A stretch of 41,359 bases of DNA from the NCBI GenBank assembly GCA_013361335.1, contig JABFYH010000004.1:1-41359 (forward strand). Direction: 5' to 3'. The position numbers and the translations under genes were made by a program. Positions 38,817-41,359 of this stretch are shown piece by piece. This stretch comes from Gemmatimonadaceae bacterium. GTDB taxonomy: Bacteria > Gemmatimonadota > Gemmatimonadetes > Gemmatimonadales > Gemmatimonadaceae. The notes beneath the pieces were generated by a model. That model worked only from the letters and a program-made list of their open reading frames with translations, had not been told where the DNA came from and did not search any database. Positions within the stretch are counted from its first letter, which is position 1. Every line of letters begins with the position of its first letter.

Positions 38817-39722
38817 TCAGCCCGTCTCGGCGAGGAGACTATCCGGCGGCGGGAGCACGACCGTCAGCGCATCGCGCTCCAGCGTGTACTCGAGCGGCGC
38901 CGACATGGAGACGATCTCGCCGTCCACGGCGACGGTGGCCATGCGGCGCATGTCGATCCGCAGCTCGTCGACGATGAAGCTCTCGAACTCCGGTGTCCGC
39001 GCCACCGAGTCCATCCCCTTCGCCACCGCGGCGAGGCCGAGGGCGAGCAGCCGCGCCCGGGAGCGGCCGCGCACGACCATGACGTGCAGCCCCGACTTGC
39101 CGCCGCGAATGCGTTGGCCGAGGGAAGGAAGCTGGAGGCCGCGCTCGCCCACGCCGATGAACACGAGCGGCGTGCGATAGATGCGCTTCTGTCCGTCGAC
39201 GACGAGCTCCACGGCCATCAACCGCAGCGTGAAGAGGATGCGGAAGGCGGCCATCGCCGACGCCACGCGATAGCCGAAGCTCCGCTCGAGCGTCTCGCGC
39301 ACGCGCACGAACCGCACGTACGCCCCGACGCTGCTCGTGTTGAGGAAGAGCCGGCCGTTCACCATCCCGACGTCGACGCCGCGGCAGGCGCCGGACGACG
39401 CCAGCTTGACCGCTTCGACGGCGACGGTGCTGATGCCAAGGTCGCGCGCGAAGTGGTTGAGCGTCCCGCCGGGCAGCACGGCCAGCTCGGCGGGTGATTC
39501 CACGAGGGCGGCGGCCGCGGTGGCGATGGTGCCGTCGCCGCCGGCGACGAGAATGCGGCGCGCGCCGCGCGCCGCGAGCTGCTTCACCGTGGCGGCGATC
39601 GCCGTCGGCTCGACCTCGTGCACGTCGAAGGCGCCGCTGGCGGCGAGCGCTTCACGCGCCGCGTCGGCGGTGCCCGACGCGACGTTGACGATCGCCGGAA
39701 TGTATGGGGCAGGCTTGCTCAC
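38817..39722 (-). CDS. diacylglycerol kinase / YegS-like lipid kinase
   Basis: RILVAGGDGTIATAAAALVESPAELAVLPGGTLNHFARDLGI. Confidence 0.92.
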   Translation of the reverse strand: MSKPAPYIPAIVNVASGTADAAREALAASGAFDVHEVEPTAIAATVKQLAARGARRILVAGGDGTIATAAAALVESPAELAVLPGGTLNHFARDLGISTVAVEAVKLASSGACRGVDVGMVNGRLFLNTSSVGAYVRFVRVRETLERSFGYRVASAMAAFRILFTLRLMAVELVVDGQKRIYRTPLVFIGVGERGLQLPSLGQRIRGGKSGLHVMVVRGRSRARLLALGLAAVAKGMDSVARTPEFESFIVDELRIDMRRMATVAVDGEIVSMSAPLEYTLERDALTVVLPPPDSLLAETG

Positions 39723-39770
39723 AGCGCCTCGAAAGGAATGACCTCGCTCAATTTACAGCCGGACAACGAC

Positions 39771-39801
39771 GCGGGGCGGAGAGATCGTCTCTCCGCCCCG
39801 C
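39771..39801 (-). terminator. 14-bp perfect stem terminator-like hairpin downstream of the sigma factor gene
   Basis: GCGGGGCGGAGAGA-tcg-TCTCTCCGCCCCGC. Confidence 0.75.
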
Positions 39802-39816
39802 GGTGTCGTCATCTGT

Positions 39817-39848
39817 CATCCCGCACGAGTGAAGCGAGTGTCGGGATC
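39817..39848. repeat. GAGnGAAGCGAGnG-type intergenic palindrome
   Basis: gtcATCCCGCACGAGTGAAGCGAGTGTCGGGATcc: ATCCCG/CGGGAT plus CAC/GTG stem. Confidence 0.55.
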
Positions 39849-39860
39849 CCGCTCCTCGAG

Positions 39861-40754
39861 TCAGGCGGCCTGCCAGAAGCCGGCGAGGGCACGCCCGTCG
39901 GGCGATTCGCGAAGCTTCTCGAAGGCCCGCTCGCGGATCTGGCGGATGCGCTCCCGGGTCACCCCCATCAGCGCGCCGATCTTCTCCAGCGTCATCGGCT
40001 CGCCGCTCTCGTCGAGCCCGTAGTAGAGGAAGAGGATCTTCCGCTCGCGCGGGGTGAGGTACTTCCGGAAGACGCGCTCGATGAACTCCTTCATCAGCTT
40101 GTAGTCCGTCGTGTCCTCGATCTCGGTGCCGTCGACGCCGGCGAAGCGCTCGCCGAGCGTGGAGGCCTCGCGATCCGACCGGTCGATGGGGGCATCCAGC
40201 GAGACCTCGGTGCTGGACATCTGCTTGGCGGCACGGACCTGCTCCGGGCTCTCCTCGAGGAGGCGGGAGATCTCGTTCTCGGTGGGGTCGCGCTTGAGGA
40301 CCTGGGCGAGGATCGTCTCGGCGCGTGCGAGGCGGATGAGCTGCGAGTTCTGGTTGAGCGGGATGCGGACGCTGCGGGTCTGCTCGGCGAGCGCCTTGAG
40401 GACGGCCTGGCGCACCCACCACACGGCGTAGGAGATGAACTTCACCCCCTGGTCGGGATCGAACTTGCGGACCGCCTTCAGCAGTCCCTCGTTCCCGATG
40501 GCGACGAGCTCGGAGAGATCGAGACCGTGGCCCTGGTACTTCTTCACGTACGAGATGACGAAGCGGAGGTTCGCCGTCACGAGCCGCTCGGCGGCGGCCT
40601 CGTCTCCCTTCTGCGCCAGTCGCGCCAGTCGCCGCTCTTCGGCGGCGTCACTGATCAGCGGCAGCTTCTGGATGTCCTGGAGGTACTGATCGAACGCGGT
40701 GGAGGGAGACGAACGGAAGTAGCCCTTGGACCTGGTCTCGGTCGCTTGCTCCAT
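39861..40754 (-). CDS. RNA polymerase sigma factor, RpoD/SigA family, short form
   Basis: LVTANLRFVISYVKKYQGHGLDLSELVAIGNEGLLKAVRKFDPDQGVKFISYAVWWVRQAV...TLEKIGALMGVTRERIRQIRERAFEKLR; 297 aa, no region 1.1. Confidence 0.95.
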   Translation of the reverse strand: MEQATETRSKGYFRSSPSTAFDQYLQDIQKLPLISDAAEERRLARLAQKGDEAAAERLVTANLRFVISYVKKYQGHGLDLSELVAIGNEGLLKAVRKFDPDQGVKFISYAVWWVRQAVLKALAEQTRSVRIPLNQNSQLIRLARAETILAQVLKRDPTENEISRLLEESPEQVRAAKQMSSTEVSLDAPIDRSDREASTLGERFAGVDGTEIEDTTDYKLMKEFIERVFRKYLTPRERKILFLYYGLDESGEPMTLEKIGALMGVTRERIRQIRERAFEKLRESPDGRALAGFWQAA

Positions 40755-40837
40755 ACACGCCCCTTACCTGTGCCGGAAGGTGGTCGAGCTGCGCTGCGCT
40801 CGGAGCCGCGTCGCTCGGGAGAGTCAGCAGGACGGCC

Positions 40838-40866
40838 ACAGTAATGTGCGGGAAAAAAACCGTCAA
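40838..40866 (-). promoter_or_regulatory. sigma70-type promoter of the sigma factor gene
   Basis: Minus strand TTGACG-N17-TACTGT. Confidence 0.6.
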
Positions 40867-41031
40867 CAGTGAATTTGGCAGAATGACCCATCCTCCATAT
40901 TTGTGAGATGCCTAACCTCTGCTACGACAAACACTTGACTCGGCGCACCAGGGGCTCGGTCACGCTGCCCGCGCCGCGGGCGGATTGACTGATGAGTCCG
41001 TCACTCGTGCGTGCGGGTGGCATGCATGCGC

Positions 41032-41069
41032 GAAAAAAGCGGGCACCGCGCCGTCGCGCCATGCCCGCT
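41032..41069 (-). terminator. intrinsic terminator of the 64-aa membrane protein gene
   Basis: Minus strand AGCGGGCA...TGCCCGCT followed by TTTTTT (shares the stem-terminal A/T). Confidence 0.8.
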
Positions 41070-41090
41070 GAGCTTGCCGAGACGAAGAGG

Positions 41091-41285
41091 TCAGACCCGC
41101 GGGCCCGGCGGGCTCGGCGGATCCTTCATCTTGGTGCGACTCGTCGCCATCAGAATGCCGATGCCGATCAGGACGATCACACCGACCGCGATCCACATCG
41201 TGGGGACGTTGAGCAGGTATGCGGCGATCGCCAGCCCCAGGATGAGGATGATGAAGCCGACCAGATACGTGCCGAAGGAGGACAT
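41091..41285 (-). CDS. small two-TM membrane protein
   Basis: MSSFGTYLVGFIILILGLAIAAYLLNVPTMWIAVGVIVLIGIGILMATSRTK; own terminator. Confidence 0.75.
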   Translation of the reverse strand: MSSFGTYLVGFIILILGLAIAAYLLNVPTMWIAVGVIVLIGIGILMATSRTKMKDPPSPPGPRV

Positions 41286-41339
41286 GGTTTTTCTCGTCCG
41301 CTGAGGTCGGCGATGATTCGGGGCAAGAGAGGGACCACG

Positions 41340-41359
41340 GTGAACCGTGAACCGTGAAC
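41340..41359 (+). repeat. GTGAACC heptamer tandem, truncated by window end
   Basis: GTGAACC GTGAACC GTGAAC at window edge. Confidence 0.7.

Noticed and set aside
41340-41359. CRISPR or origin iteron array
   Set aside because: Only 2-3 contiguous 7-bp units without spacers; too short for CRISPR, and no replication genes nearby.

Overview
This is a high-GC, gene-dense bacterial chromosomal window. Protein content and gene style suggest Gemmatimonadota, but that is inference only. I assign about 42 CDSs, mostly core metabolism: M1 peptidase, acyl-CoA dehydrogenase, CbiX/SirB-like chelatase, MetH plus bifunctional homocysteine methyltransferase/MTHFR, citrate synthase, MutY, Ni/Co transporter, CrcB, threonine dehydratase, VWA and MoxR-type AAA proteins, MFS, an Nramp-like transporter with two PRC-barrel-like proteins, a molybdopterin oxidoreductase, YgfZ, GlcDEF, a lipid kinase and a short RpoD-family sigma factor. 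I saw no CRISPR array, prophage, transposase, rRNA or tRNA. The strongest finding is a SAM-II-type riboswitch on the minus strand upstream of metH, with an intrinsic terminator and a readable competing antiterminator that reuses the conserved GCUAAAG element. Other points worth checking: (i) a noncanonical Nramp translationally coupled to two PRC-barrel-like genes; (ii) intergenic hairpins or tandem repeats built from 7-8 bp GTGA-type units overlapping stop codons; (iii) a perfect 15-bp inverted repeat giving two divergent genes identical RBS/start regions; (iv) a 125-bp convergent overlap of mutY and gltA. All calls are from reading the sequence and ORF translations; no database search or folding program was run.
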